Of a DNA stretch of 64,000 nt, positions 51,539-60,285 are shown piece by piece; within the stretch, counting starts at the first letter, position 1; the number at the start of each line of letters is the position of its first letter. Source of the stretch: JAGXQV01 sp964527565. GTDB lineage: Bacteria; Pseudomonadota; Gammaproteobacteria; Burkholderiales; Sulfuricellaceae. The stretch is from the NCBI GenBank assembly GCA_964527565.1, contig CAZGOY010000010.1, positions 21,830 to 85,829 of the forward strand, given 5' to 3'. The notes under the pieces are model-generated. The model was not told the DNA's origin. It made no database searches and worked only from the letters and a program-made list of their open reading frames with translations. Made by a program: the position numbers and the translations under genes.

Positions 51539-53595
51539 ATCGTTGCCTCGGAATCCGGTTGCAAAGGAAAAGTCAGGGTAAATTCGCTGCCTTCTTCGGT
51601 ATTGCGGCAGAAAATATTGCCGTGCATGTGCTGTTCGAGAATCACGCGAGTCATGTACAGTCCGATACCGGTGCCGTTTTTCTTGGAGGTGAAATAAGGG
51701 TCGAAAACCCGGTCCATGATGTCCTCCGGGATGCCGCCGCCGTTGTCGCGCACGCAAACCAGGGCGCGTTTGCCTTCGGTGCGCGCGCTGATGTCGATTT
51801 TCCGTGTGGCCGTCGTGTTGTGTTCCACCAGCGCATCCTTGGCATTGGCCATCAGGTTGAGCATGACCTGGGCAAATTCGTTGGGAAAGCCCCAGGCAGT
51901 CAAGTCGTCCGGGCAGTCAATGGTGACGGCAATGCTGTTGTTCTTCATGCTGGCTTCGATCAGATGGTAGGCTTCGCGGATCGGTTTTTGCAGGTCGAAG
52001 CGTTCCTTGTGGCGATTGGGCTGGAAAAAATTGCGGAAATCGTCGATGGTGCAGGACATCTTGTGCACGGTGTTGATGGCGGTGTCGCGGTATTCGTCCA
52101 GCGAGCTCTGGTCGAGCAGGCCGTCGCGATAGTCCTCGGCGATGTTTTGGACCACCAGGCCCAGGGTGTTGAGCGGCTGGCGCCACTGGTGGGCGATGTT
52201 GCCGATCATCTCGCCCATCGCCGCCAGGCGTGCCTGGTGAGTGAGGATGCGTTCCTGCTCGACGTTCTTGTGTGTTTCCTCGATGACCCGCTTGCCCAGT
52301 TCCCGGTTGAGTTGCTGGAATTTCTGCTCGCTCTGTTTGATGCGCTCGATGTCGAGAATCACCCAGATGCTACCTGCGTCCGGGTTGGCCGAATCCATTG
52401 CCGCGCCGCGCACATGGCACCAGAAAACCTCGCCGTTCTTGTGCCGTAGGCGTATTTCCTGCTCGAAGAACCTTCCGCGCGCCAGTACCGGATGCGCTTT
52501 TTTGTCCAGTTCCGCGAAGGCGTCGTCGTCCGGGAAGAACAGTTGCGCCGACTTGTTGCGGATTTCCCGCAACGGATAGCCGAACATTTTTTTCAGGTGC
52601 TTGTTCGCCCACACCAGCTTGTTGTCCTTGAGCATGCAAATCCCCACCTGGGCGGTGTTGAGAATGAGGTTGTTCTCGCGCAGGGTTTCTCTGAGCTTTT
52701 GCTGCATTCTGATGCGCTCGTCGATGCAGCGGAAAGTGATGACGGCCTCGGAAAGATGGCTGTTCTTGCGAAACGGCGATACGGTTACCGAAACCGGGAT
52801 CAGCTTGCCGTCCCGGCGCTGGAATAAAGTTTCACCGCAGAAACGCTTGGCCGAGCGGATGGCTACCTGGATGGGGCAGATTTCCAGCGGCATGCGTGTG
52901 CCGTCGGGCTGGATGGCGTGGATTTTTTCATGGGCGTCATGACCGATCAGTTCCGCTTCGCTCCAGCCCAGCATCTCTTGCGCTTCCTGGTTGGCGAAAG
53001 TGATTCTTCCCTGCAAGTCCTGCAGCAACAGCCCTTCCGCCAGGGTATCGGTGATGTCGCGCAGGCGCTTGACGTTTTCCTGCACCTTGTCGGCCAGTTG
53101 CTTGATGTGGGAAATGTCGGTCAGCGTGCCCAATAGTTTTACCGGTTTATTCTGGGCGTCGCGGGCCACCACCGCGCCGAGAATCAATAGCCATTTCCGG
53201 GTTTCCCCTGCCGTTTCCATGCGCGCCTCGCAGCGGAATACGGGAACTTCGCCGACCAGGTGAGCGTGAAAGATTTCTTCCACCTGTTCACGGTCGGAAG
53301 GGTGAATTTTCTGGAAAAACTGGGAAATTGGCGCTGGGGAATCGGTTGTCGCGCCTTCCATGATTGCCGTGAATTCCGGGCTGAAGACGATCTCTCCATT
53401 ACGCAGATCAATGTCGAAAAGCGCCTGCCGCGAGGCCAGGAGCGCGGTTCTCAAGCGCAACTCGTTTTCCCGCGAGCTCAGTTCGGTCTGTTGCCGGTGT
53501 TGGCGGATTTTTTGTCTGAGGGTGTGGATGTGCAGCAACAGGCCAACGCTGGCCAGCAACAGGACGAACAGGAGGATGGCGCCGTATGGCTGCAT
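51535..53595 (-). CDS. Membrane-anchored sensor histidine kinase with three PAS domains
   Basis: A 686-residue kinase with one N-terminal membrane helix (6-24), three PAS-like domains (about 50-165, 175-295 and 305-420), a coiled linker, a HisKA with H469 in IGNIAHQWRQPLNTLGLV and a HATPase (DNGGGIPEDIMDRVFDPYF, GTGIGLYMTRV). There is almost no periplasmic part, so it probably senses a cytoplasmic redox or energy signal. Its partner is the PP2C-type response regulator encoded downstream. Confidence 0.9.
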   Translation of the reverse strand: MQPYGAILLFVLLLASVGLLLHIHTLRQKIRQHRQQTELSSRENELRLRTALLASRQALFDIDLRNGEIVFSPEFTAIMEGATTDSPAPISQFFQKIHPSDREQVEEIFHAHLVGEVPVFRCEARMETAGETRKWLLILGAVVARDAQNKPVKLLGTLTDISHIKQLADKVQENVKRLRDITDTLAEGLLLQDLQGRITFANQEAQEMLGWSEAELIGHDAHEKIHAIQPDGTRMPLEICPIQVAIRSAKRFCGETLFQRRDGKLIPVSVTVSPFRKNSHLSEAVITFRCIDERIRMQQKLRETLRENNLILNTAQVGICMLKDNKLVWANKHLKKMFGYPLREIRNKSAQLFFPDDDAFAELDKKAHPVLARGRFFEQEIRLRHKNGEVFWCHVRGAAMDSANPDAGSIWVILDIERIKQSEQKFQQLNRELGKRVIEETHKNVEQERILTHQARLAAMGEMIGNIAHQWRQPLNTLGLVVQNIAEDYRDGLLDQSSLDEYRDTAINTVHKMSCTIDDFRNFFQPNRHKERFDLQKPIREAYHLIEASMKNNSIAVTIDCPDDLTAWGFPNEFAQVMLNLMANAKDALVEHNTTATRKIDISARTEGKRALVCVRDNGGGIPEDIMDRVFDPYFTSKKNGTGIGLYMTRVILEQHMHGNIFCRNTEEGSEFTLTFPLQPDSEATI

Positions 53596-53601
53596 TGGGT
53601 G

Positions 53602-53832
53602 TCACCTCATGAGCGCATATTGCGGAGGAGCGGTGCGGTCGTACAAATGGCCATTGCATCCCGACCAGTCCGGGCAATTTTCGCCGGGCAGGGTCGGTTC
53701 CTGGTTTTCATGCTCGGGACACCGGCCGCTGGCGTATTCCATGGCAAAGAAAAAACCGGCGTCTTCTATGCGCACGCCATTCCAGTTGCGGCAGGTGCCG
53801 CAGCAGGGGTTTTGTTTGCAGGCGATGAACAT
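53602..53832 (-). CDS. Small cysteine-rich protein upstream of the PAS kinase
   Basis: A 76-residue protein beginning MFIACKQNPCCGTCRNWNGV with six cysteines in total (CKQNPCCGTC, RCPEH, NCPDWSGC). The spacing could bind a metal or an Fe-S centre. AAGGAA precedes the ATG. It is six bases upstream of the kinase gene, so it may be its regulatory partner. I do not recognise the family. It is divergent from the hydrogenase operon. Confidence 0.6.
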   Translation of the reverse strand: MFIACKQNPCCGTCRNWNGVRIEDAGFFFAMEYASGRCPEHENQEPTLPGENCPDWSGCNGHLYDRTAPPQYALMR

Positions 53833-54064
53833 GGCTTATTCCTTTGTCATGAGTGATCAATGTTTACAGGGGTTGGCGCAACGATCTCAGTATAGGCGCA
53901 TCCTGAATGAAGTTCATGGGAGGAACTTCTATTTTTTGTGGGGGACGATCGACTAGTCGTGTCTAAGGAGTTTGCCTATAGCACAAAATTCAGGCGAGTA
54001 TGGTAGAGTCAAACCAAGGCGCTTGCCTGTCCGAAAAAGACGATTGAAGCTGGAGGCTCCCCCC

Positions 54065-55909
54065 ATGTCACAGTGCGATTCCCCCGATATTCCCCATCTG
54101 CTGATGCCGATACTTGAGCGGCATGGGCGCGACCCCCACCGCCTGCTGCAAATCCTGCGCGAAGCGCACGAGGCCGCCCACTGCATCTGTGAAGGCAGCA
54201 TCGACCTGATCGCCGCGCATCTCGACCTGCCGCGCGTGCAGGTCGAGGGTGTGGTCGGTTTTTATTCCTTTCTCGCCGACGGCAAAACCTGCGGCCACTA
54301 CCGCGTGCTGTTTTCCGACAACGTCACCGACCACATGCTGGACAAGGCCGAGCTGATGGACTATTTCTGCAAGAAACTGTGGCTGGAGCCGGGCAAGGTC
54401 TCAGAAGACGGCCTGATCAGCGTGGACAGCACTTCCTGCACCGGGATGTGCGATCAGGGACCGGCGGCGCTGGTCAATGGGCGGCCCCTCACCAACCTGG
54501 ACCACAACCGCCTGGACTTGATCTCCGAACTGATCCGCATCAAGAAGCCGGTAGAAGAGTGGCCGGAAATGCTTTTTGAAGTCGAGGACAACATCCAGCG
54601 CCGCGGCGTGCTGCTGGGCGAGCCCTTCGAGCCGGGGGCGGCGATACGCGCCACCCTGGCGCGCGGGGCGCGCGAGACCTGGAAGGAAATGGATGTTTCC
54701 AACCTGCGCGGACGCGGCGGCGCAGGTTTCAAGACTGCCTCCAAATGGTCGTTCTGTCATGCCGCCATCGCCGAGGACGAGGGGCACGTGGTGTGCGACA
54801 TCGGCAACCGCGACGACCGCGTCATGGTGTGCAACGCCGACGAGGGCGAACCGGGCACCTTCAAGGACCGCGTGCTGCTCAACAGTCATGCCGACCTGGT
54901 GTTCGAGGGCATGACGGTGGGCGCGCGCGTGGTCGGCGCGCGGCGCGGCTTTCTCTACCTGCGCGGCGAATACCGCTACCTGCTGGAAAAACTCGAAGGC
55001 GTGCTGCAACGGCGGCGCGAGCAGGGTCTGCTGGGCAAGGACATCTGCGGCACGGAAGGTTTCGATTTCGACATCGAGATTCACCTGGGAGCGGGTGCTT
55101 ACATCTGCGGCGAGGAATCCGCCCTCATCGAATCGCTGGAAGGCAAGCGCGGGCGCCCGCGCAACCGCCCGCCCTTCCCGGTGACGCACGGTTATCTGGG
55201 CTTCCCGACGGTGGTGGACAACGTGGAAACTTTCGCCTGTGCGGCGAAAATCGGCCTTAACGGCGGGGCATGGTTTGCCGCCATGGGCACGCCGCAATCG
55301 ACCGGCAGCAAGCTGCTCAGCATCTCCGGCGACTGCGCGCGGCGCGGCATTTACGAATATCCCTTCGGCACCCCCATCCGCGAGATTCTCGCCGATTGCG
55401 GCGCGGAGGATGCGTTCGCGGTGCAGGTCAGCGGCCCTTCCGGAACCACTATTGGCTGGAAGGAATTCGACCGCCGCATCGCTTTCGAAGACCTGGCCAC
55501 GGCAGGCGCGTTCATGATTTTCAAGCGCGGCCGCGACCTCTTCCAGATGGCGCGCAATTTCAGCCATTTCTTCGCCCATGAAAGCTGCGGTTTCTGCACG
55601 CCGTGCCGCGTCGGCACCACCCTGATGGCGCGCACCCTGGACAAGATCGACAGCGGCCACGGCACGGCCTCCGACCTGGAGGAAATGAAGCACCTCGGCA
55701 ACCTGATGAAGACCATGAGCCACTGCGGCCTGGGTTCCTCGGCGGCCAACCCGGTGCTGGATACGCTCGCCAAGTTTCCCGACGTTTACGAGCACAAGCT
55801 GAAGGCGCTGGCGTTCGAGCCGGCCTTCGATCTGGACAAGGCCCTGAGAACCGCGCGCCACATCACCGGCCGCGACGACAGCGAGGCGCATTTGAGGGCG
55901 GAATCATGA
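54065..55909 (+). CDS. hoxF: NAD-reducing hydrogenase, diaphorase large subunit HoxF
   Basis: A 614-residue flavoprotein joining an N-terminal NuoE-like domain (about 15-160) to a NuoF-like domain. FMN and NADH sites are LRGRGGAGFKTASKWSF and GAGAYICGEESALIESLEGK; the 4Fe-4S cluster is ESCGFCTPCRVGT. In the NuoE-like part only CTGMC of the usual four cysteines is clear, the first pair being replaced near LFSDNVTDHML, as is known for some HoxF proteins. HoxF passes electrons between the hydrogenase and NAD(H). It overlaps hoxU by four bases; no separate hoxE is present. Confidence 0.93.
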   Translation: MSQCDSPDIPHLLMPILERHGRDPHRLLQILREAHEAAHCICEGSIDLIAAHLDLPRVQVEGVVGFYSFLADGKTCGHYRVLFSDNVTDHMLDKAELMDYFCKKLWLEPGKVSEDGLISVDSTSCTGMCDQGPAALVNGRPLTNLDHNRLDLISELIRIKKPVEEWPEMLFEVEDNIQRRGVLLGEPFEPGAAIRATLARGARETWKEMDVSNLRGRGGAGFKTASKWSFCHAAIAEDEGHVVCDIGNRDDRVMVCNADEGEPGTFKDRVLLNSHADLVFEGMTVGARVVGARRGFLYLRGEYRYLLEKLEGVLQRRREQGLLGKDICGTEGFDFDIEIHLGAGAYICGEESALIESLEGKRGRPRNRPPFPVTHGYLGFPTVVDNVETFACAAKIGLNGGAWFAAMGTPQSTGSKLLSISGDCARRGIYEYPFGTPIREILADCGAEDAFAVQVSGPSGTTIGWKEFDRRIAFEDLATAGAFMIFKRGRDLFQMARNFSHFFAHESCGFCTPCRVGTTLMARTLDKIDSGHGTASDLEEMKHLGNLMKTMSHCGLGSSAANPVLDTLAKFPDVYEHKLKALAFEPAFDLDKALRTARHITGRDDSEAHLRAES

Positions 55910-56637
55910 GCAAGACCATCACCATCGACGGCAAGGAAATTCCCTTCGAGGAAGGCCAGACCATCATGGACGCGGCCATGGCGGCGGGCATCTACATTCC
56001 GCACCTGTGCCACAACCCGGAATTCACGCCGCACGGCAGTTGCAAGCTGTGCACGGTGAGCGTGAACGGGCGCAACGTCGCCTCCTGCACCATGCCGGCG
56101 GTGGAAGGGCAGGCTATTCTGAGCGAGACCGGGGAGCTCAACGCCAAGCGCCGTTCGCTCACGCAGATGCTGTTCGTCGAAGGCAACCATTTCTGCCCGT
56201 TCTGCGAGAAGAGCGGCAACTGCAATTTGCAGGCGCTGGCTTACCATCTGGAGATGATGGACCCGCATTACAACCATTTCTACCCGGCGCGCGCGGTCGA
56301 TGCCTCGCACCCCGACATCCTGCTCGACCGCAACCGCTGCATCCTGTGCGAACTGTGCGTGCGCGCCAGCCGCGACGTGGACGGCAAGAACGTTTTCGGT
56401 ATGTCCGGGCGCGGCATCCAGTGCAGCCTGGTGGTGAACGCGTCGAGCGGACGGCTGGGCGACACCGATCTGGATGTCGCCGACAAGGCTGCCCACGTGT
56501 GCCCGACCGGCGCGCTGCTGGTCAAGCGCACCGCCTTCAGGACGCCCATCGGCGAGCGGCGCTACGACCACCAGGACATCAGCCAGGTGCAAATTGAAGA
56601 GGCGCAGGCCGCGCGCAAAGGGGACCGCCATGAGTGA
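55906..56637 (+). CDS. hoxU: NAD-reducing hydrogenase, iron-sulfur subunit HoxU
   Basis: A 243-residue iron-sulfur protein like the N-terminal part of complex I NuoG. A 2Fe-2S site is visible in IPHLCHNPEF, GSCKLCTV and VASCTMP, the His/Cys 4Fe-4S site in EGNHFCPFCEKSGNCNLQ, and a further cluster in RCILCELCVRASRDV and HVCPTGALL. It wires HoxF to the hydrogenase module. It overlaps hoxF by four bases and hoxY by eight. Confidence 0.93.
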   Translation: MSKTITIDGKEIPFEEGQTIMDAAMAAGIYIPHLCHNPEFTPHGSCKLCTVSVNGRNVASCTMPAVEGQAILSETGELNAKRRSLTQMLFVEGNHFCPFCEKSGNCNLQALAYHLEMMDPHYNHFYPARAVDASHPDILLDRNRCILCELCVRASRDVDGKNVFGMSGRGIQCSLVVNASSGRLGDTDLDVADKAAHVCPTGALLVKRTAFRTPIGERRYDHQDISQVQIEEAQAARKGDRHE

Positions 56638-57175
56638 GAAAAAGAAAATCCGCGTCGCCACCTGCTCGCTGGCCGGCTGTTTCGGCTGCCACATGTCCTT
56701 TCTCGACATCGACGAAAAACTGCTCGACCTGCTGGAGCTGATCGAATTCGACCGCTCGCCGCTCACCGACATCAAGCACTGCGGCCCCTGCGATGTCGGC
56801 CTGGTGGAAGGCGGCGTGTGCAATGCCGAAAACGTCCATGTCCTCCAGGAGTTCCGCAAGAACTGCAAAATCCTGGTGGCCGTCGGCGCCTGCGCCACCA
56901 CCGGCGGCATTCCGGCGATGCGCAACAACATCAGCCTGTGGGAATGCTTCCAGGAGGTCTATCAGTTCGAAGGCGGTCTGGAAGGCGGCCAAGTGCCCAA
57001 CGACCCGGAGCTGCCGCTGCCTTTCGACAAGGTGCATCCGCTTTACGAGGTGGTGAAGGTGGATTATGCGCTGCCCGGCTGCCCGCCTTCCGCCGACGCG
57101 ATCTGGAAATTCCTCACCGATCTGCTGGCCGGGCGCGAGCCGAAGCTGGAATACGAAATGCTGCATTACGACTGA
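56630..57175 (+). CDS. hoxY: [NiFe] hydrogenase small subunit HoxY
   Basis: A 181-residue small subunit with cysteines for the proximal 4Fe-4S cluster: ATCSLAGCFGCHMSFLD, VAVGACATTGG and YALPGCPPSADAIW. There is no Tat signal, so the enzyme is cytoplasmic, as for bidirectional NAD-linked hydrogenases. It overlaps hoxU by eight bases. Unusually, the catalytic large subunit gene does not follow directly; a nucleotidyltransferase/HEPN pair comes between. Confidence 0.93.
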   Translation: MSEKKKIRVATCSLAGCFGCHMSFLDIDEKLLDLLELIEFDRSPLTDIKHCGPCDVGLVEGGVCNAENVHVLQEFRKNCKILVAVGACATTGGIPAMRNNISLWECFQEVYQFEGGLEGGQVPNDPELPLPFDKVHPLYEVVKVDYALPGCPPSADAIWKFLTDLLAGREPKLEYEMLHYD

Positions 57176-57186
57176 GGCGGGAAGTC

Positions 57187-57492
57187 ATGGAACGCCGTGA
57201 AATGGAAATTCGTGCCATGCTACGCCGCGCTCTGGAGTCCCATGCGCCGCAACTGGCCGGTTATCGCGTATTCCTGTTTGGTTCGCGTGCCACGGGACAT
57301 GCCGGCCCCCGTTCAGATTACGATGTGGGAGTCATCGGGCCGCAGCCCTTGCCGTCGCGCGCCTATTCGGATATCGAGGATACCCTTGACGCGCTTCCGA
57401 CCTTGCATCGCATTGATTGGGTGGATTTCAACCAGGTTTCCGAAAGGTTTCGCGAGCGCGCCATGCAGCAAGTGGAAGTGCTGTATGAATAG
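57187..57492 (+). CDS. MNT-domain nucleotidyltransferase antitoxin (MntA-like)
   Basis: A 101-residue minimal nucleotidyltransferase with the catalytic signature FLFGSRATGHAGPRSDYDVG, in which GS and the DxD-type acidic pair are intact. MntA-type enzymes adenylylate and silence their HEPN toxin partner, here encoded with an eight-base overlap. The pair lies 11 bases after hoxY and directly before hoxH, inside the hydrogenase operon. The catalytic motif is complete; an alternative role in modifying another operon product cannot be excluded. Confidence 0.85.
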   Translation: MERREMEIRAMLRRALESHAPQLAGYRVFLFGSRATGHAGPRSDYDVGVIGPQPLPSRAYSDIEDTLDALPTLHRIDWVDFNQVSERFRERAMQQVEVLYE

Positions 57493-57874
57493 CGCATGGA
57501 TACTGGATGACTTCTCCAATGCCCTGCGGCAATTGGAAGACGCTTTGTCCGTTCCCGCGAGCAGCAATTTGATCAGGGCGGGCTGCATACAGTATTTTGA
57601 ATTCTGTTTCGAACTGGCATGGAAATCGATCAAGATCGTTTCCGGTGAAATGAGCCTGCCTGAATGCCTGTCGCCGAAAGCTTGTCTGAAACAGGCTTTT
57701 TCGCAGGGGTGGGTGGGGGATGAAGATGTCTGGCTCGCCATGCTGGCGGCACGTAACAGGATGTCGCATACCTACGATGCAAACGAAGCACTGAATATTT
57801 ATGGCGCATTGGCCGGTTTTTTATTGGCCTTGAAGTCGCTGCAGGAAAGCTTGCGGCGTGCCACAGAGGATTGA
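57485..57874 (+). CDS. HEPN-domain toxin (HI0074/HepT-like)
   Basis: A 129-residue all-helical protein of the HI0074 type. The HEPN ribonuclease motif RxxxxH is seen as LAARNRMSHTYD; upstream FEFCFELAWKSIK and PKACLKQAFSQGW are the usual helices. HepT-like proteins cut tRNA or other RNA unless modified by MNT enzymes. It overlaps the MNT gene by eight bases and ends 16 bases before hoxH, whose ribosome site lies inside the gap. Its activity is predicted from motif only. Confidence 0.83.
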   Translation: MNSAWILDDFSNALRQLEDALSVPASSNLIRAGCIQYFEFCFELAWKSIKIVSGEMSLPECLSPKACLKQAFSQGWVGDEDVWLAMLAARNRMSHTYDANEALNIYGALAGFLLALKSLQESLRRATED

Positions 57875-57890
57875 AGAAAGGGCTCGGAAA

Positions 57891-59369
57891 ATGTTCGCAC
57901 TGGAAACCGCGGAAAATCCGCAAAATCTCAAACGGGTAGTGATCGAGCCGGTGTCGCGGGTGGAAGGGCACGGCAAGGTTACGCTGCTGCTGGACGACGA
58001 CAACCGCGTGAAGCAGGCGCGCTTTCACATCGTCGAATTCCGCGGCTTCGAAAAGTTCATCCAGGGTCGCCCCTACTGGGAAGTGCCGGTGATGGTGCAG
58101 CGCCTGTGCGGCATCTGCCCGGTGAGCCACCATCTGGCGGCCTCCAAGGCCATGGACATGATCCTCGGCGCCACGCTCACGCCGACTGCCGATAAACTGC
58201 GCCGCCTGATGCACTTCGGCCAGATTCTGCAATCGCATGCCCTGCATTTCTTTCATCTTTCCTCGCCCGACCTGCTGTTCGGTTTCGGCAGCGATGTCGC
58301 CCAGCGCAACATCGTCGGCGTGGTGGCGGCTTATCCCGAAATCGCCAAGAAGGGCGTGCTGCTGCGCAAATACGGCCAGGAAATCATCCGCCTCACGGCG
58401 GGCAAGCGCGTGCATGGCACCGGGGCGATACCCGGCGGCGTCAACAAGAACCTCTCGCGCGCCGAGCGCAACGGCCTGCTGGCGGAAATCGACCAGATCA
58501 TCGCCTGGAGTAGCGATGCGGTGGAACTCATCAAGCAGGTCTATACCGGCCAGCCGGAATTCCACAACAGCTTCGGCTCCTACCGTTCCAGTTTCATGAG
58601 CCTGGCGCGCGCGGACGGCGCGCTGGACCTCTACCACGGCGGGTTGCGCGCCAGGGATGAAGCGGGAAAGACGATTTTCGACCATGTCGATTACAGCCAC
58701 TACTGGGACTACCTCCACGAGGAAGTGCGCTCCTGGTCGTACATGAAATTTCCTTTCATCCGCTCGCTTGGGCGCGACGATGGCTGGTACCGTGTGGGGC
58801 CGCTGGCGCGCGTGAACAATTGCGATTTCATCCCCACGCCGCTGGCCGAGGCGCAGCGCAAGATTTTCAAGGAATTCGACGGCGGCAGCGCCACCCAGGC
58901 CACGCTGGCCTACCACTGGGCGCGCATGATCGAAATGCTGCACGCAGCCGAAGGCATCCGCGAACTGTTGCTGGACAACGACCTTTCCGGCGACGATCTG
59001 ATCGCCACGGGCGAGCGCGCCCTGCGCGGCGTGGGCGTGATCGAGGCGCCGCGCGGCACCTTGATCCACCACTACCGCATCAACGAGGACGAGCAGATCG
59101 TGCGCGCCAACCTGATCGTCTCCACCACGCACAACAACCACGCCATGAACGAGGCGGTGCGCAAGGTGGCCCTGCAATACCTGGACGGCAAGGAACTCAC
59201 GGAAGGCCTGCTCAACCATATCGAGGTCGCCATTCGCGCCTTCGACCCCTGCCTGTCGTGCGCCACCCACGCGCTCGGCAAGATGCCGCTGGAAGTGGAA
59301 CTGCTCGATGCCGAGGGGAGCCTGATCGACCGCCGCCTGCGCAACAGCGGCGCAGCCTGCGCGATTTGA
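57891..59369 (+). CDS. hoxH: [NiFe] hydrogenase large subunit HoxH
   Basis: A 492-residue catalytic subunit. The Ni ligands are in the L1 motif RLCGICPVSHH and the L2 motif DPCLSCATHALG; EPVSRVEGHGK lies near the N terminus. The C-terminal extension after DPCLSCATH should be removed by the HoxW protease once Ni is inserted. ATG at 57891 fits the usual N terminus. It lies 16 bases after the HEPN gene, not after hoxY, and 12 bases before hoxW. Confidence 0.95.
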   Translation: MFALETAENPQNLKRVVIEPVSRVEGHGKVTLLLDDDNRVKQARFHIVEFRGFEKFIQGRPYWEVPVMVQRLCGICPVSHHLAASKAMDMILGATLTPTADKLRRLMHFGQILQSHALHFFHLSSPDLLFGFGSDVAQRNIVGVVAAYPEIAKKGVLLRKYGQEIIRLTAGKRVHGTGAIPGGVNKNLSRAERNGLLAEIDQIIAWSSDAVELIKQVYTGQPEFHNSFGSYRSSFMSLARADGALDLYHGGLRARDEAGKTIFDHVDYSHYWDYLHEEVRSWSYMKFPFIRSLGRDDGWYRVGPLARVNNCDFIPTPLAEAQRKIFKEFDGGSATQATLAYHWARMIEMLHAAEGIRELLLDNDLSGDDLIATGERALRGVGVIEAPRGTLIHHYRINEDEQIVRANLIVSTTHNNHAMNEAVRKVALQYLDGKELTEGLLNHIEVAIRAFDPCLSCATHALGKMPLEVELLDAEGSLIDRRLRNSGAACAI

Positions 59370-59381
59370 GACGTTCTTGAA

Positions 59382-59864
59382 GTGTCCTTGAGTGCGCCGC
59401 TGCTGGTCTTCGGTTACGGTAATCCCAGCCGGGGCGACGACGCCATCGCCCCGCTCCTGCTGTCGCGCCTGGAAGCGCTGAACCTGCCGCAGGTCGAACT
59501 GATCACCGATTTCCAGTTGCAGGTCGAACACGCGCTCGACCTTGAAGGGCGCGAACTGGCGTTGTTCATCGACGCCAGCGTTTCCGCGCCGACCCCCTAC
59601 GCCTTCACCCGCCTGCAAGCCAGCCGGGACGCCAGCTACACCTCCCACGAAATGACCCCCGCAGCCGTGCTGCATGTCTACCGGCAAATCCACCAAAACG
59701 AACCGCCCCCCTGCTACCTGCTGGCGGTGCGCGGCGAATTCTTCGACCTGGGCGCCCCCTTGAGCGAAGCGGCAGCGCAGAACGCCGAGGCCGCTTTCAG
59801 CCTGTTGCGCGAACTGTGCCGCGAACCCTTGCAGGCGGCGTGGGATAAGCTGCTGCACGCCTGA
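59382..59864 (+). CDS. hoxW: Hydrogenase maturation protease HoxW
   Basis: A 160-residue endopeptidase that trims the HoxH C terminus. Family features are LVFGYGNPSRGDDAIAPLLL (with the Ni-sensing Asp) and EHALDLEGRELALFIDAS. The most plausible start is GTG at 59382, 12 bases after the hoxH stop. It is the last hox gene; hyp accessory genes are not in this window and must be elsewhere. Confidence 0.9.
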   Translation: MSLSAPLLVFGYGNPSRGDDAIAPLLLSRLEALNLPQVELITDFQLQVEHALDLEGRELALFIDASVSAPTPYAFTRLQASRDASYTSHEMTPAAVLHVYRQIHQNEPPPCYLLAVRGEFFDLGAPLSEAAAQNAEAAFSLLRELCREPLQAAWDKLLHA

Positions 59865-60025
59865 CGGCCAAGCCGGAAGCGCAGTCAGCAAGCTGCATGG
59901 TTGTTGCGGGGCCGGGGAACCTCTCTTTTTTCCCTGAAAAATCATGGTATGGATTTTCTGGAGTGGCGCAGTTTTTGAGCCACTTGGGGGAGATAATGGG
60001 CGCAAATCCAATGGGGGAATGACCG

Positions 60026-60247
60026 ATGGACATGGAAAACCATGACCGCCAAAAATATTTGGCCCATGTACGGCAAGATGCCGCCAATCAATGGCACGAA
60101 CATCTCTTGGGCAAGCATTTGAGAGAGGTGGCCCGCCTGGCGGGGGAATTCGCAGCGGCCTTCGGTTCGTCCGATTGGGCCAGACTGGCTGGGCTGTGGC
60201 ATGATTGTCAGCAAGCAAAACCTCTTGTTGAGAAAATTGCTGCCTAG
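60026..60247 (+). pseudogene. Truncated Cas3 HD-domain fragment
   Basis: A 73-codon frame reading KYLAHVRQDAANQWHEHL, then HLREVARLAGEFAAAFGSSD and WARLAGLWHD, followed by an unrelated short tail and a stop. It matches the first 50 or so residues of Cas3 HD domains and ends exactly at the HD pair. The full cas3 gene 38 bases downstream has its own complete HD region with different sequence, so this is a remnant of a second Cas3, not part of the intact gene. Confidence 0.6.
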
Positions 60248-60285
60248 TCTGAATGTCATGAGGAAAGCTGGAGGAATTTCGCCCT

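Noticed and set aside
53833..54064. Sigma-54 promoter for the hydrogenase operon
   Set aside because: No TGGC-N-TTGC element with correct spacing could be found by eye in the divergent region.
54065..56637. Complex I (nuoEFG) assignment for the first two hox genes
   Set aside because: NuoE/NuoF fusion, short NuoG-like protein and following NiFe subunits fit HoxFU, not respiratory complex I.
57630..60218. An 862-codon open frame on the reverse strand under hoxH-hoxW
   Set aside because: It is antisense to well-matched hydrogenase genes, rich in Arg/Gly/His/Gln low-complexity, and shows no domain; high third-position G+C creates such shadows.
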